Shown here: positions 1-10,755 of the stretch, piece by piece
How positions within the stretch are numbered: the first letter of the stretch is position 1
Layout: each line of letters begins with the position of its first letter
NCBI RefSeq assembly: GCF_020360975.1
Contig: NW_025408683.1
Coordinates: 1,116,001-1,180,000, forward strand
Reading direction: 5' to 3'
DNA length: 64,000 nucleotides
Origin: Hirsutella rhossiliensis
Taxonomy: Eukaryota > Ascomycota > Sordariomycetes > Hypocreales > Ophiocordycipitaceae
Notes under the pieces: generated by a model
Database searches by the model: none
What the model was told of the DNA's origin: nothing
What the model saw: only the letters and a program-made list of their open reading frames with translations
Position numbers and translations under genes: made by a program

Positions 1-3000
1 CAATCTCGTCGGCGACGCGCCGCTGCCGCCCGAGCGCCAGCTCTCGGCCCAAGGCTCCCTCGCCGTGTCGCCCAGGCCGTCCAACATGTGGGCGAGAGCC
101 TGCAGCGGATGCGAGTCCTTGTGCGCGTCCATGTCGCGCCGAATGGCTTCGGCGCACACGGGCGCGTCTTGGGCGCGCAGACGGTAGCCTGCTGCCGCGA
201 CCGTCGCCCAGAATTCCCCCATGGTGAGCCCGCCCGTGATCTGCCGGACGACGGGGCCGCCCGCGCCCGGCATGGCGGCGCTCACAACCGCCGCCGCCAC
301 GGACCCGACGTCGGCCACGGGGATCCACCTGTCGCTTTCGTCGCCGGCAAAGGCGCCGACGCGCATGCACGCCGACGCCATGCGCCAAAGCCAGTCGTCG
401 GCGTTGGCCACGCCCTCGGTCGGCGTCCCCACGACGAGGCCCGGGCTGACGACGACAAACTTGGACTCGGGGCTGCCGCCGGCCCCGCCGGCCCCGCCTC
501 CGCCGCCGCGCCGCCGCGCCGCCGCACGCCGCACCAGCGTCTCGGCGACAAACTTGGTCTCGTTGTACCCGTTGGGGTTCGCGGCCAGATGCCGCGCCAC
601 GTCTCGCTCCGCCTCGTCGCTCGGGTCCCCGAACCGCGCGCTCGACACGTACACGAGCTTCATGTGCGGCACCTCGGCCGTGGCGCGCAGCAGCTCGGCC
701 GTGGAGCGCACATTGGCCGCCTCCAGCGCCGCGTAGCTCTTGATGAAGTGCACGGCGGCGCCGTTGTGTATCACGACATGCACCACGCCGTCGCTGACGG
801 ACCGCCAGTTAGCCGCGTCGAGGCCGAGACGCGGCTGCGCCAGGTCCCCCGCCCACACGTCGAGCGTCCTGTCGTGAAACTCGGTCCACCACTGCGCCCT
901 CTTGGCCGCCTCAATGGTTCGCCGCCTGGCATCGGCTTGCGTTGCGCCCCTGGCGACAGCCACGACACGCCCGACTCGTCCGTCCTCGAGCAGCTGGCGC
1001 AGGATCTGCGTGCCAATGTAGCCGTTGGCTCCCGTCAGGAGCACCGTGAGCAGCCTACCGCACCCCTTGCCCCCGGTGGCATCCGTCTCGCCCACCATCT
1101 CTGCCGCTCCCGCCTGGGCCGATGCTACGCTCAGGTCATGCCGAGCAATGTCTGCCATGATGCGGTCTGTCAGGGCAGCGGGACAGCCATTCTGGGGGCT
1201 GCAGCTCGCCCTCCTGGCCTCCGCGGTAGCCAACAGGCTCTTTATGCTCGTCGTTGCGTGCTGGAACATGTCGGCAACCTCGAGCTTGATGCCCGCATCG
1301 CGAGCCGCGCTGACAATCCTCATGGCCTGAAGCGAATCACCCCCGAGCTGGATGAACCCGTCTTCCATCCCGATCCTGTCGGGCATCACGCCGAGCACGC
1401 GAGCCCAGATGCCCTGCAGCGTCTCCTCTTGCGCCGTTGACGGAGGCAGCTTCTTGTCTCCCAGCGGCGGGGACTCTTGCTCTCTGGCGCTCTCGGCCAG
1501 CAGGCGGCGATCCGTCTTGCCGTTGTGGTCGATGGGCATCTTGTCCAAAATGGTAATGGCATGAGGCACCATGTACGACGGCAGCTTCAGCTTCGCCATG
1601 TCCTGGAGCTGTCCCTGGACCCTGGCGTCGGTCTGCTGCCCAAGGGGATGGCTGCTGAGCGATGCCATGGACCGTCCATGGTGATCGGTGGGAAACCGAA
1701 ACAGCGCTCTCGGCTCGCCTGCTCGGCCGCCTTCTTTCCCGCCTCGGCCGGGGCTATGAAATATGGCGTCGAGTCCGCCGCGCTGCGAATGCTGCCGGGC
1801 CCAGCTGACGCTCACCTGGTAGCCCGCTTGCCGCGCCAGCTCCGTCAGATTAAGCGCCGACAGCGGCGACGCTTCCTCTCGCGCCTCTTGGCGCACTTCC
1901 GAGAGCCAGTTGTCGTCGTTTGGCACCTGGCGCTCCGCAGTGTCGCCGGTTAAATGGACAATCTTGTTCTCCAACACAATCTTGCTATAGGGAATGTTGG
2001 AAATGGCCACGGTTGGCGTGAGAGAGCCACGGTCCACTTCCAGGAGCCGCAATAGAGAGCATCTGTCCAGGCTGCTGGCCGCGTAGTCGACCCAGCCCGC
2101 TTGGCTGACCTCTTGAACCTGCTGCGGACAGGCGACATGCAACACGGCGGCGTATCGGTAGCTGCTGAGCTCGTTGGTGGCCTCCATCCTCTTTGGCAGT
2201 ATTTCAACGTGCCTGATGCCGGGGAGGCGGTCGGGCAGGCCAGTGAAGAATCCAGGGTCCACGAGCAGCTCTGGCTCGACCCGCTGCAGGTTACCGACAA
2301 TGTGTCGAAACTCGTCGAGCGTCACGTCCTTGTTGGCCATGCGCAGAGCGCGCGCGGCCAGAAACTCGCGGTGCAGGGCATATGATCGCACGTCGCCGAA
2401 GAATATGGTCTCGACGCCTTCGAGGCCGACCAAGCTGCGTATGATGCCAAAGAGGTAGTCCTGGCTTGGGAAGTATTGGAGGACTGAGTTGATGACGACT
2501 AGCTGAGGGCGACCGACGTCGTCGGGCCGCCGCAAAATGTCGTCTGCCGTGCCCTTGAAGACTTGCACCTTGCCCGCCAGGGCCGGATCCGACTTGGCCG
2601 TCTTGGCGGTAAAGTCGACGGCCTTGGACGACGGCTCCACGCCGACATAGCTCTCGAGTCCGTGTCTGGCCAAGCTGAAGAGTATCATGCCCGACCCGGT
2701 GCCGAGTTCGAGAACGCGGCCGGCCGCGCCGCCGTTGAGAATCGTCTCGATTGTATCGTCCAGCCACTCGTTCATGTCGCGGCTGTCAATCTCCTTGCCG
2801 TCGTACATGGAAGACCACCCAATGAAGTCTCGCCCGATGGCCGCGGGCGCAATAGCATCGATGGACGCGTACGTCTCTTGGTCAAACTGGCTTTCCCACG
2901 AATCCATCTTGTTTACGTGCCATTGTCTCTGCAACGCGTCGGTGTCGCTGGACTTTGTCTGGCCAGCAATGGCTTCGTCGGATCTGACTGTGACAAACGC

Positions 3001-6000
3001 AAACAGCCGAGCTTCTCGCCCTTTACCGTGTTGACCAAAGACTACTGCCGCCTCTTGCACGCGGCCATGGCAGCAGAGAAGGCTCTCAATCTCTCCTGGA
3101 TCCACACGCTGTCCCCGGATCTTGACTTGCGTGTCTCGCCGGCCGACAAACAAGACGTTTCCGTCGTGCCCGTACCTGACCAAGTCGCCCGTCTTGTAAA
3201 GCCGACCACGGCGGCCGGGGTGGAGGGCGGACCCGAGCAGCAGCCATCGCGGGTCCCTGATGAAGGCCGACTCGGTCTTTTCCGCCTGACCAAGGTAGCC
3301 AAGCCCAACCAGCGGCCCTTCGAGGAGCAGCTCGCCGGTGCAGCCCACGGGCAGCAGCTCGTCGTGGTCATCTGGGTCCACAATCCAGGTCACAACGCCT
3401 GCTCCCCTTCCAATGGCCGTAGCCTCCATTGGGCTCGTTGCGAGATAGTTGATGATGCTGGTCGGCGTGCATTCGCTCGGCCCATACGCGTTGCAGATGC
3501 GCGCCTTGTCCCACCACGCCTGCACGTCGGCCGCACGCAGCGCTTCGCCGCCCAGCGTCAGCGTCCGTATCTCGGGCACCCGCTCCGGAGACAGGAGCTG
3601 CAACGTCGAGGGTGTGAGGTCGAGCGCGTTGACCCTCATCAGCTTGACGGCATCCTCGAGGCTGTGGATTCGCTGGTCCTCGCTGGGGACGCAAAGACAG
3701 CCGCCTGAAGCCACCATGCTGAAGATGTTGCTGATGGACACGTCGAAACTGTATCCCGCAAAGTCGAGCAGTCTCGACTGTTCCGTATGTCCCATGGCTT
3801 CGACTTGGTGATGGAGCGCCGACAGGGCATTTGTGTGCGATATCATGACTCCCTTTGGCGCCCCAGTACTCCCCGACGTGAATATGGCGTACGCCATGGA
3901 CGACGGCCATGACCCTTGCTCTCGCACTGCCGCCTCGGTGACCCGTCTTTCCAACGATGCGCCGAGTACCATATCCCAATCAAGTGAAATGGTCTTGGGG
4001 GCAAGCTGCGAGCAAAGTTGATGCCTCGACGGGCACGTCACCACCACGCCGCTCTTGACTTGCCGCATGATGGCGCGAAGACGATACAGCGGCAGCCGTG
4101 GATCGAGCAAGATGAAGCTCGCGTTGGCCTTGAGGACGCCAAAGATGGCAACGGCTGCCCACATGGACTTGTCAAAGCACAAGGGAATCAACGTCTCCGA
4201 CGTGCCGACGCCGGCTTCTGCTAGCACAGCTCCCACCCTCGAGGACAAGTCGTCCAGCTCGCGATATGCCAGCTCCCCGTCCCAAGCGCAAATTGCGGGA
4301 GAATCCGGTCGAACCCTGGCTTGGTTGACCAGCAAATCCTCGACACGGCCATCGACCCCTTCAGGGACGCATGCGTTCCACTGCCAAATCTGATCTCGGG
4401 TCTCCGAGGTCACCAGATCAACATCGCTCAAAGTATCTGCCTCGGAGGCGTGGCTTAGCTGGTGCATGGCCGACTCGAGCTGGGCCAACATCTGGCTCAC
4501 TACCCAAGGCTCAATCACCCTCGAGTCAAACATGGCAGAGGCCAGGATCCCGTCGGGGCCCAGCCAGACCTCGAGCGTCAGCGCGTACGTGCTGAACCAT
4601 TGTTCCTGGCTGCCGCTCTTCCACTGGCCCAAGACTCCGTCGCCGCTGCAATCGTCCTCGGGCTGGATGACGACGTGTGTCTGAAACCGGCACGCCTTTC
4701 GGCCCTCGGGACACGTCGACGCGATCCTCGGGAGCCCGGTTTGCTCAAAGGGCATCATCTCGGCCGCCTCTTGCTGTATGGTCTGAAGATAGTGTGCGAC
4801 AGTCTGTTCCTTTGAGAACCTGACGCGCACCGGCACTGTCGCAATTGTCGGTGCAGCCATGTTGTCGAGCCCCCCGACGGCGGCGTTGCGCCCGTACAGG
4901 GTCGAGCCAAATAGAACGTCGTCGGAACCGGTCATTTTACCCACGACGAGTGCCCAGGCGGCGCGAATAAGCAGAGACACCGTGATGCCCCTGCTGCAAA
5001 CCCTGGGACCCGGCATTAGACGCTCCTCGACAGCGTCGGCGACGGGGTCTTGGGTCGAGGATGCCGACGACGGGAAGGGAGCGCCGTCGAATCCTTTGAG
5101 CGCATGCTGCCAATATCCTGCAGCTTTTACATCGTCTTGCTCTTGGACGTACTTGATAAATGCCTGAAATGGGGACGGCTCGTCAATGACTTGCCCCTGG
5201 TATGCCTTGACAACGGCGTCCTTGACGAGCCGCATCGACCAGCCGTCGTATATGGCGTGATGGACTGTCCATACGAGCCACCTTGGCCCGCCCGACTTGT
5301 CCCGAACCAGTGCGTAGCGCGAGAGAGCATCTCCCAGATCCATGGACCGCTCTCTATCCTGATGTAAATACCGGTCTAGCCCAACTGTTTCTGTCCACTG
5401 GGCTCTGTCGTCGAGCACCAGTTGCAGTAAGCCAAGGTTGCCGCCCTGCGCCAGCCGCGTGCGGAGTATAGGCTGGGCTTGGATCGTCTTGTCCCACGCT
5501 CGTCGCAGGCGGTCGACCGAGATGTCCGAGGCGAGTTCTAGAACGCTTTGCTCCATGTAGTCGCCCGGCCTTTTCGAAGTGAGGAACATGAGACCCTCCT
5601 GCAGCCGCGTGCAAGGGTAGGCATCTTGTATTGCCGACGGATCTAGGTTATACTTGGTGGCCATGGCGCCGACAAGAGAATCTACATGGACGTCGTCTCC
5701 GAGCAATTCAAAGGCAGCCATGGGCTGGATGCAGAGGTCGAGCAGCGCATGACAGTGCTTTGCCAAGTCGTGCAGTACCGGGTGATGAAAGATGTCCATG
5801 ACTGTCATCTGCAAGCCGAGCCTACGGGCGTCGGCCGCAGCCTTCATGGAGTGAATCGAGTCTCCTCCGAGATGGAAAAAGTTGTCGTCGAGCCAAACTT
5901 CAGCTGCTGCGAGACCAAGCACTCGAGCCCAGATGTCTCGGACACGCAGCTCCATTTCCGAAGACGGCTGTCGCTTCGAGCGGTGGCCGTCGTGGCCGCT

Positions 6001-8571
6001 TGCCCGTGCTGCGGCGAGCTGCTCGGGCGAAAACGACGAACCGAGCTCTCTCAGGCTCTTGCGGTTCATTTTCCCCGTCGGCGTCACGGGGAGCTTGGCC
6101 ATCCAGAAGAAGACGGTCGGTACGATGTAAGACGGCAGACGGGCGGCGAGGGCGGTCCGAGTCTCGGCCGGCACGGCGCGTATCTCGGCGGCACCCGGAT
6201 GATGGGCAGCGTCGTCGCTTGCTTTACCCCGAGACTGAATAAACACTGCCAGCGTAGGGCTGGCATTGTCAGATCGGGGCACAATCACCTCAGCGACAAC
6301 CTGGTGGGCATCCGAGACGCAGCTTCGCACCCAGTGCTCGATTTCGCCGAGGTCGAGCCTCTGGCCACGGATTTTGACTTGCACGTCCTTCCGCCCAACG
6401 TATGTGAGACTGCCATCTTGGTTGTACCGGACCAAGTCCCCCGTCTTATACAACCGACCTTGGCGCCCCGAATAGCCCGGAACACCCCGGACCAGCCAAC
6501 GGGGGCTCTGCACAAAGGCTCTTGCGTTGTTGGCCGGGTCGTTGATGTAGCCGCGGCCGACCAGGGCGCCCTCGATGAGAAGCTCGCCGACGCAGCCTAC
6601 GGGAGCCAACCTGTCGTGATTGTCGGGATCCACGATCCATGCCGACACTCCCAGTGCTGGCCCGATGCGGGTGGCAGCCTCGGGGGTGGGCGCATCGCGA
6701 TTGACCGTATTGATGGTGCACTCGGCCGGCCCGTACTCGTTGACAATGTCAAGCTTGTTCCACCAGCGGGCCACGTCGTCGACAGAGAGAGGCTCGCCGG
6801 TAAATATCATGGTTTTCAAAAGAGGCACCGCTTCCGGGCTTATGAGACGACTTACGGACGGCGTCACATGGGCAATCGTCACGCCCATGTCCGCCATGGC
6901 CCCCGAGATGTCATTGTGACGTGCCTGGTCGGACGGTATGCATAGGCAGGCGCCTGAGGTGAGTGTCGCAAATACATTATGGACCGAGACGTCGAATGCG
7001 TAAGACGCAAAATCGAAGACGCGCGAGTCTCTGGAGAAGCCCAGGGGCCGCAACTGGTGATGCAGCGCCGAGGCGTAGTTTGCGTGCGTCAGAATGGCTC
7101 CCTTGGGCTTTCCTGTGCTTCCCGAGGTGAAGACGGCAAACATGGCCGAGTCGGATGAATGACGGGTATCGTGACTGGCATCCTCCTGGCCGCTTGTTTC
7201 CTGTGGACAGGAACCGAGAGAATGCCGGTTGATGACGACTGCCATGTCGAGAAGCCTAGAACAGAGCGGCTCGTTGGCGGCTGAACAAAGCCCCAGACTG
7301 GCATTGACCCCTTGCACCATGGCCAGGAGACGCTGCTCTGGAAAAGATGGCTCGAGCAAGACAAAGGCGCCGCCGGCCTTGAGCACGCTCATCATGGCCA
7401 CGGGCATCCACATGGACTTTTCGAAACACAGGGGCACGAAGGTCTCATTGGCTACGCCCATGGCAACGAGGCGTGCTGCCAGTTGCGTCGAGAAGCGATC
7501 CAGGTCTTGGTACGTCAACTGACCATCCCATGCGTCCACGGCCAGAGCCAGTGGCTGGCTCAAGGCCATGTCGTGGAACACTTGGTGCATGCATCGATCA
7601 ACGGGAGGCGGAAGAGAGCCGTTCCACGCCCAGATCTGCTCCAGATCGTCTCGAGTCAACAAGTCTACTTCCGACAGACGCCCAGCAGGATCCGCCTCGT
7701 GGAACTGGTGGACCAACAACTCGAGGCGTTTCAACAGTTTCCCCAGCACCCATGGCTCTAGAAACCTCGAATCGAACCTTGCCTCGACCTCGAGGCGCGC
7801 TTGGTGCTGTTGAATGTCGAGCACCAACGCGTAGCCATCGAGATGTTTCTGCACCCCCTCGTCGTCACCGGCAGCCGACGAGGCACCCGGGCCCAGTCTC
7901 GCGGGGGCGCCGCACCGAGATAGAACCAAGGTGCATGGCATCTGTCTTTCTCCGCTGACGGAAGCTGCCGGCGTGCCAGTGTTGTTTGGATGCTGGAACT
8001 GCGTCCATCCTTTGTCTGGGGCTCTTTCTGCCTGTGCCTGGATGGACTGGATGTACTCGGCAACCGTCTGGTGTGCCACGCAGTTTGCTCGCAGCACGGT
8101 CTGCTCTACAAGCACGGTATTACCCAGGAGCCCCGATTCCCCACTACTTGGTGATTTTGCGGTCTCAAGACGCCCAACGCTAAATTGGATCTTGTCAGAG
8201 TCGGTCATCCGGCTGGCCACCATGGCCCAGGCGGCGCGTATCAGGGTCTTGACCGATGGGGAACGGCAATGCGGCGTGTTGCTCCAATCTGATGGCCATG
8301 AAAGCTCGCACTGCATCGTCTCGTCAAGCAGCAGTCCATCAATGGAGGTTGGGACAACAGGAAAGGACAGGAATTGTCCATGTGCATCGTCGTCGTCTTG
8401 ACCAGAGACTTCTCCTGGTGGCGTGTCCAGTATCGTCTGCGATCCGGGACGCGAGCTCTCGGTCGACTCGTCTCCGTCTTGCGTGCTGTCTGAGGCAGTA
8501 TCATGGTGACTGCTATCAGATTCCCCATGGCCGCCGTCCAGCTCGCATTGGGCCACTGTGGTGAAACTCAT
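1..8571 (-). CDS. ppzA: Bimodular NRPS, peramine/pyrrolopyrazine synthetase type (3' end cut by window edge)
   Basis: One open frame of 2857 codons runs from ATG at 8571 to base 1 with no stop, so the C-terminus lies outside the window. Domains by residue: C-terminal half of a condensation domain (about 90-330); A1 (about 335-860, core A3 FTSGSTGKPKG at 481-491); T1 (LGGDS, Ser905); full C domain (about 960-1400, HHAIYDG at 1104-1110); A2 (A3 FTSGSTGAPKG at 1564-1574); a SAM methyltransferase inserted between A8 and A10 (VLELGTGSG at 1953-1961); T2 (LGGDS, Ser2413); thioester reductase (TGANGYIG at 2513-2520, Tyr2669/Lys2673). A-T-C-A-MT-T-R is the known order of Epichloe PerA and Metarhizium PpzA, which join a pyrroline-carboxylate/proline unit to arginine, N-methylate it and release it reductively with cyclisation. 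Substrates here are inferred, not read from the sequence. An Arg/Gly/Ala-rich loop of about 17 residues follows Lys2673. The symbol rests on architecture and neighbours. Confidence 0.88.
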   Translation of the reverse strand, partial: MSFTTVAQCELDGGHGESDSSHHDTASDSTQDGDESTESSRPGSQTILDTPPGEVSGQDDDDAHGQFLSFPVVPTSIDGLLLDETMQCELSWPSDWSNTPHCRSPSVKTLIRAAWAMVASRMTDSDKIQFSVGRLETAKSPSSGESGLLGNTVLVEQTVLRANCVAHQTVAEYIQSIQAQAERAPDKGWTQFQHPNNTGTPAASVSGERQMPCTLVLSRCGAPARLGPGASSAAGDDEGVQKHLDGYALVLDIQQHQARLEVEARFDSRFLEPWVLGKLLKRLELLVHQFHEADPAGRLSEVDLLTRDDLEQIWAWNGSLPPPVDRCMHQVFHDMALSQPLALAVDAWDGQLTYQDLDRFSTQLAARLVAMGVANETFVPLCFEKSMWMPVAMMSVLKAGGAFVLLEPSFPEQRLLAMVQGVNASLGLCSAANEPLCSRLLDMAVVINRHSLGSCPQETSGQEDASHDTRHSSDSAMFAVFTSGSTGKPKGAILTHANYASALHHQLRPLGFSRDSRVFDFASYAFDVSVHNVFATLTSGACLCIPSDQARHNDISGAMADMGVTIAHVTPSVSRLISPEAVPLLKTMIFTGEPLSVDDVARWWNKLDIVNEYGPAECTINTVNRDAPTPEAATRIGPALGVSAWIVDPDNHDRLAPVGCVGELLIEGALVGRGYINDPANNARAFVQSPRWLVRGVPGYSGRQGRLYKTGDLVRYNQDGSLTYVGRKDVQVKIRGQRLDLGEIEHWVRSCVSDAHQVVAEVIVPRSDNASPTLAVFIQSRGKASDDAAHHPGAAEIRAVPAETRTALAARLPSYIVPTVFFWMAKLPVTPTGKMNRKSLRELGSSFSPEQLAAARASGHDGHRSKRQPSSEMELRVRDIWARVLGLAAAEVWLDDNFFHLGGDSIHSMKAAADARRLGLQMTVMDIFHHPVLHDLAKHCHALLDLCIQPMAAFELLGDDVHVDSLVGAMATKYNLDPSAIQDAYPCTRLQEGLMFLTSKRPGDYMEQSVLELASDISVDRLRRAWDKTIQAQPILRTRLAQGGNLGLLQLVLDDRAQWTETVGLDRYLHQDRERSMDLGDALSRYALVRDKSGGPRWLVWTVHHAIYDGWSMRLVKDAVVKAYQGQVIDEPSPFQAFIKYVQEQDDVKAAGYWQHALKGFDGAPFPSSASSTQDPVADAVEERLMPGPRVCSRGITVSLLIRAAWALVVGKMTGSDDVLFGSTLYGRNAAVGGLDNMAAPTIATVPVRVRFSKEQTVAHYLQTIQQEAAEMMPFEQTGLPRIASTCPEGRKACRFQTHVVIQPEDDCSGDGVLGQWKSGSQEQWFSTYALTLEVWLGPDGILASAMFDSRVIEPWVVSQMLAQLESAMHQLSHASEADTLSDVDLVTSETRDQIWQWNACVPEGVDGRVEDLLVNQARVRPDSPAICAWDGELAYRELDDLSSRVGAVLAEAGVGTSETLIPLCFDKSMWAAVAIFGVLKANASFILLDPRLPLYRLRAIMRQVKSGVVVTCPSRHQLCSQLAPKTISLDWDMVLGASLERRVTEAAVREQGSWPSSMAYAIFTSGSTGAPKGVMISHTNALSALHHQVEAMGHTEQSRLLDFAGYSFDVSISNIFSMVASGGCLCVPSEDQRIHSLEDAVKLMRVNALDLTPSTLQLLSPERVPEIRTLTLGGEALRAADVQAWWDKARICNAYGPSECTPTSIINYLATSPMEATAIGRGAGVVTWIVDPDDHDELLPVGCTGELLLEGPLVGLGYLGQAEKTESAFIRDPRWLLLGSALHPGRRGRLYKTGDLVRYGHDGNVLFVGRRDTQVKIRGQRVDPGEIESLLCCHGRVQEAAVVFGQHGKGREARLFAFVTVRSDEAIAGQTKSSDTDALQRQWHVNKMDSWESQFDQETYASIDAIAPAAIGRDFIGWSSMYDGKEIDSRDMNEWLDDTIETILNGGAAGRVLELGTGSGMILFSLARHGLESYVGVEPSSKAVDFTAKTAKSDPALAGKVQVFKGTADDILRRPDDVGRPQLVVINSVLQYFPSQDYLFGIIRSLVGLEGVETIFFGDVRSYALHREFLAARALRMANKDVTLDEFRHIVGNLQRVEPELLVDPGFFTGLPDRLPGIRHVEILPKRMEATNELSSYRYAAVLHVACPQQVQEVSQAGWVDYAASSLDRCSLLRLLEVDRGSLTPTVAISNIPYSKIVLENKIVHLTGDTAERQVPNDDNWLSEVRQEAREEASPLSALNLTELARQAGYQVSVSWARQHSQRGGLDAIFHSPGRGGKEGGRAGEPRALFRFPTDHHGRSMASLSSHPLGQQTDARVQGQLQDMAKLKLPSYMVPHAITILDKMPIDHNGKTDRRLLAESAREQESPPLGDKKLPPSTAQEETLQGIWARVLGVMPDRIGMEDGFIQLGGDSLQAMRIVSAARDAGIKLEVADMFQHATTSIKSLLATAEARRASCSPQNGCPAALTDRIMADIARHDLSVASAQAGAAEMVGETDATGGKGCGRLLTVLLTGANGYIGTQILRQLLEDGRVGRVVAVARGATQADARRRTIEAAKRAQWWTEFHDRTLDVWAGDLAQPRLGLDAANWRSVSDGVVHVVIHNGAAVHFIKSYAALEAANVRSTAELLRATAEVPHMKLVYVSSARFGDPSDEAERDVARHLAANPNGYNETKFVAETLVRRAAARRRGGGGGAGGAGGSPESKFVVVSPGLVVGTPTEGVANADDWLWRMASACMRVGAFAGDESDRWIPVADVGSVAAAVVSAAMPGAGGPVVRQITGGLTMGEFWATVAAAGYRLRAQDAPVCAEAIRRDMDAHKDSHPLQALAHMLDGLGDTAREPWAESWRSGGSGASPTRL

Positions 8572-9496
8572 GTTTGCGCCGACTCTGCTCAGGGAACTCG
8601 TTGTCTCTTTGATAAAAGCCACGAGCCAACGAGTTCTGGTTGAGATGGTCTGCTTCAAAAAATTAAAACTACAAGACAAAATAAAATCTGTCTGCCGTGT
8701 GCATCAGCAGTAAAGGTGCAACAAAATGTTCAACTGCAGAGAAAGGTTCGGACGGTCCGTCGGTCCCCCGACGTGCCGTATGTTTGGCTGCATCTTCAAG
8801 ACATGAATCTGGGCTGGGTGTGGCAGTAGTGGTGGTGTAGTTGCATGGGCCATATGCGGCTATGGGCTGCAGGCGTGCAAATAGCGATGCTGGCCACCAC
8901 CTCCCGCTCCCACTGGTCTCCCCTTTGACAGCAGGGGATGCAGTCAAGTTGCGTCGGCGGCCCTTGGACGCGCCAAACGAAGGCGCAGACGTCAGCTCAC
9001 CCAGGGGGACGGGGCTAGCCGAGGTGAGAGTCCAGCTATCCGTACAAGCAAGCACGGCTGCAAGCAACACGCCTCTGCCGTGTAGCGTCGTCATCTCCAT
9101 ACTAGTAACCGCCTGGCGAGATGATATTAGCATTGCCCTCTGCATCGAGACTTGCCAGACGGCGGTGATGGCTGTGGCGGGCACGTCGTCCCCAGCGCAT
9201 TAGCCATTCATTTACGTCTCTATTCTATAGTATGGACATGAGTTAGCGTAAAAGGGGCAGAAACAAAAAAGGCGATTTTTAGTAAAATAAAAATATATAG
9301 ATATTAGAGCAAGGTGTAGAGCGGCTTTGTACTGTCCCATGAAGCCATCTGCATCTACCATCAACTCTACCGAGTGGTCCATTGAACCACACGTCTCTCT
9401 TCTCCCGCCCATGCCAGTGGCAGGGCAACCTGCCCGCCCGCCTGGCTGCGCATCACCACCCACCCCGCGGCTTGGCCACTGGGACAGGCAGACGCG
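8572..9496. other. Intergenic region upstream of the NRPS
   Basis: I see no gene here. Short open frames exist on both strands but have no domain or codon pattern I recognise. In particular, no frame on the minus strand resembles the missing first half of the condensation domain. An AT-rich stretch at about 9240-9310 separates the upstream oxygenase 3' end from the NRPS promoter side. Confidence 0.6.
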
Positions 9497-10755
9497 TCAA
9501 TATGTGCGGACGAGCTTCTCCTGGTTATACTCCCACGCCGTCATGTTCTCGTAGCGCGGCTCCTCGCCATCCCGCAACAGCTCGCGCCGGGAGCCCACGG
9601 GCTGAGCGCGACTGGGTTTGCCAAAATAAGCAATCGAGTACCTGTCGTCCACCCAGGCGTCCTGGTCGTCGGGCAAGACGACGCGGTGGCTCGCGGAGCG
9701 GAAGCCGTCGTTGGTCCAACGCTGTAGGCAGTCGCCGACGTTGACAATCATCTCGTCGGGGCTCTCGCGGGGCACGGCAAAGTAGCTGCCCGGCTGTCTC
9801 TGGTCTTCCACTTCCAGGCCGCCGACCGAGTCCTGGAACAGGAGAGTCATAGTTCCAAAGTCGGTGTGCTCGGATATGCGTCTCGCGCCCCTGCCCATGG
9901 CTGACACGGGGCCCCCGGGGTAGTGGTTGAGGCGCATCTCTGACGAGTTGGGCTCGCAGAGGTCGAGCAGAAACGTCGCGCCGAGACCGAGGCCCATGGC
10001 CAGGGCCCGGAGGATGTCCTGGTGGGCCTCGTGGCAGCGCTGGTAGAAGCTGCTGGCGGTGGCCCGGAAGCCGGGCACGTCGTCCTCATCGGGCCACCGG
10101 TTGGGATACAACTCGTCGACGGCCGGTCCCTGGTCATATGATTCCTGTCTTGTGCGTGAGCAACAAGGTAGACAAGACAAGCGACAGATATGGCGCAAAC
10201 CAAAAACCATGCGGCCTCGGCCAGCATCGTGCCATGGACGAAAGAGCGCCCTCCCCGAGTGAGTACACCAGAGAGAGAGAGAGAGGGTGCATCATTACCT
10301 TGACGTCGAACACATCCAAAACCTCGCGGCTGCCCTTTTCGTAGTCCTTGACCATGGACAGCTTCTCCTGGCCGACGTAGCTGTAGCCACGATGCGGGTT
10401 GGGCTCGGGGGGGTGGGCTGCCTTTTCCTTGGCTTCGGGCGCGAGGCGGAAGAAGCGCCTGTTCTAAGCGCAGAGGACGTCAGTGGAGCCGACAATGATG
10501 AGCTGCCGCCGCCGCTGCTTGCTGCAACTACCGCACGCTTCCTCTCCGAGGGACGAGTCTCACAATGTCAAACGCTTGACGGATTTCGTCGCCGCCGATG
10601 CCGTGGTTAATCAGCTTGACGAACCCGACCGTGGCGAGGCAGCCGACAAGCTCCTCGCAGAGCCGAGCCCGCACCTTGGCGTCGTCGCTGAAGAATCGAG
10701 CAAAATCGACGGTGCGCACGCCCGAGCCGTATTTGCCCGTGTCGAGGCTGCCCAT
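9497..10755 (-). CDS. 2-oxoglutarate/Fe(II)-dependent oxygenase, three exons
   Basis: Exons on the minus strand are 10755-10564, 10463-10299 and 10144-9497, all phase 0, giving 334 residues. The introns (100 and 154 nt) have GT..AG ends: the first begins GTGAGA and ends TTAG, the second begins GTAATG and ends CAG. The start is the ATG of MGSLDTG; an upstream in-frame ATG exists but adds atypical residues. The N-terminal DIOX_N-like part has VGFVKLINHGI. Iron ligands are His212 and Asp214 (SEHTDFGT) and His272; Arg287-x-Ser289 (RYS) would bind the 2-oxoglutarate carboxylate. Length is normal for this isopenicillin-N-synthase-like family. Metarhizium ppz clusters carry two such enzymes: one makes trans-4-hydroxyproline (PpzD), the other hydroxylates peramine (PpzC). 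The HRGYS segment in exon 2 recalls fungal proline hydroxylases, so I lean to the PpzD role, weakly. Confidence 0.87.

Noticed and set aside
88..1953. Long plus-strand open frames (450 and 158 codons) and similar ones to 7958
   Set aside because: They are antisense shadows of the GC-rich NRPS frame; the minus strand reads through all NRPS motifs without a stop.
8669..9184. A 171-codon minus-strand frame upstream of the NRPS as a missing N-terminal exon
   Set aside because: It shows no condensation-domain motif and its composition is not protein-like.
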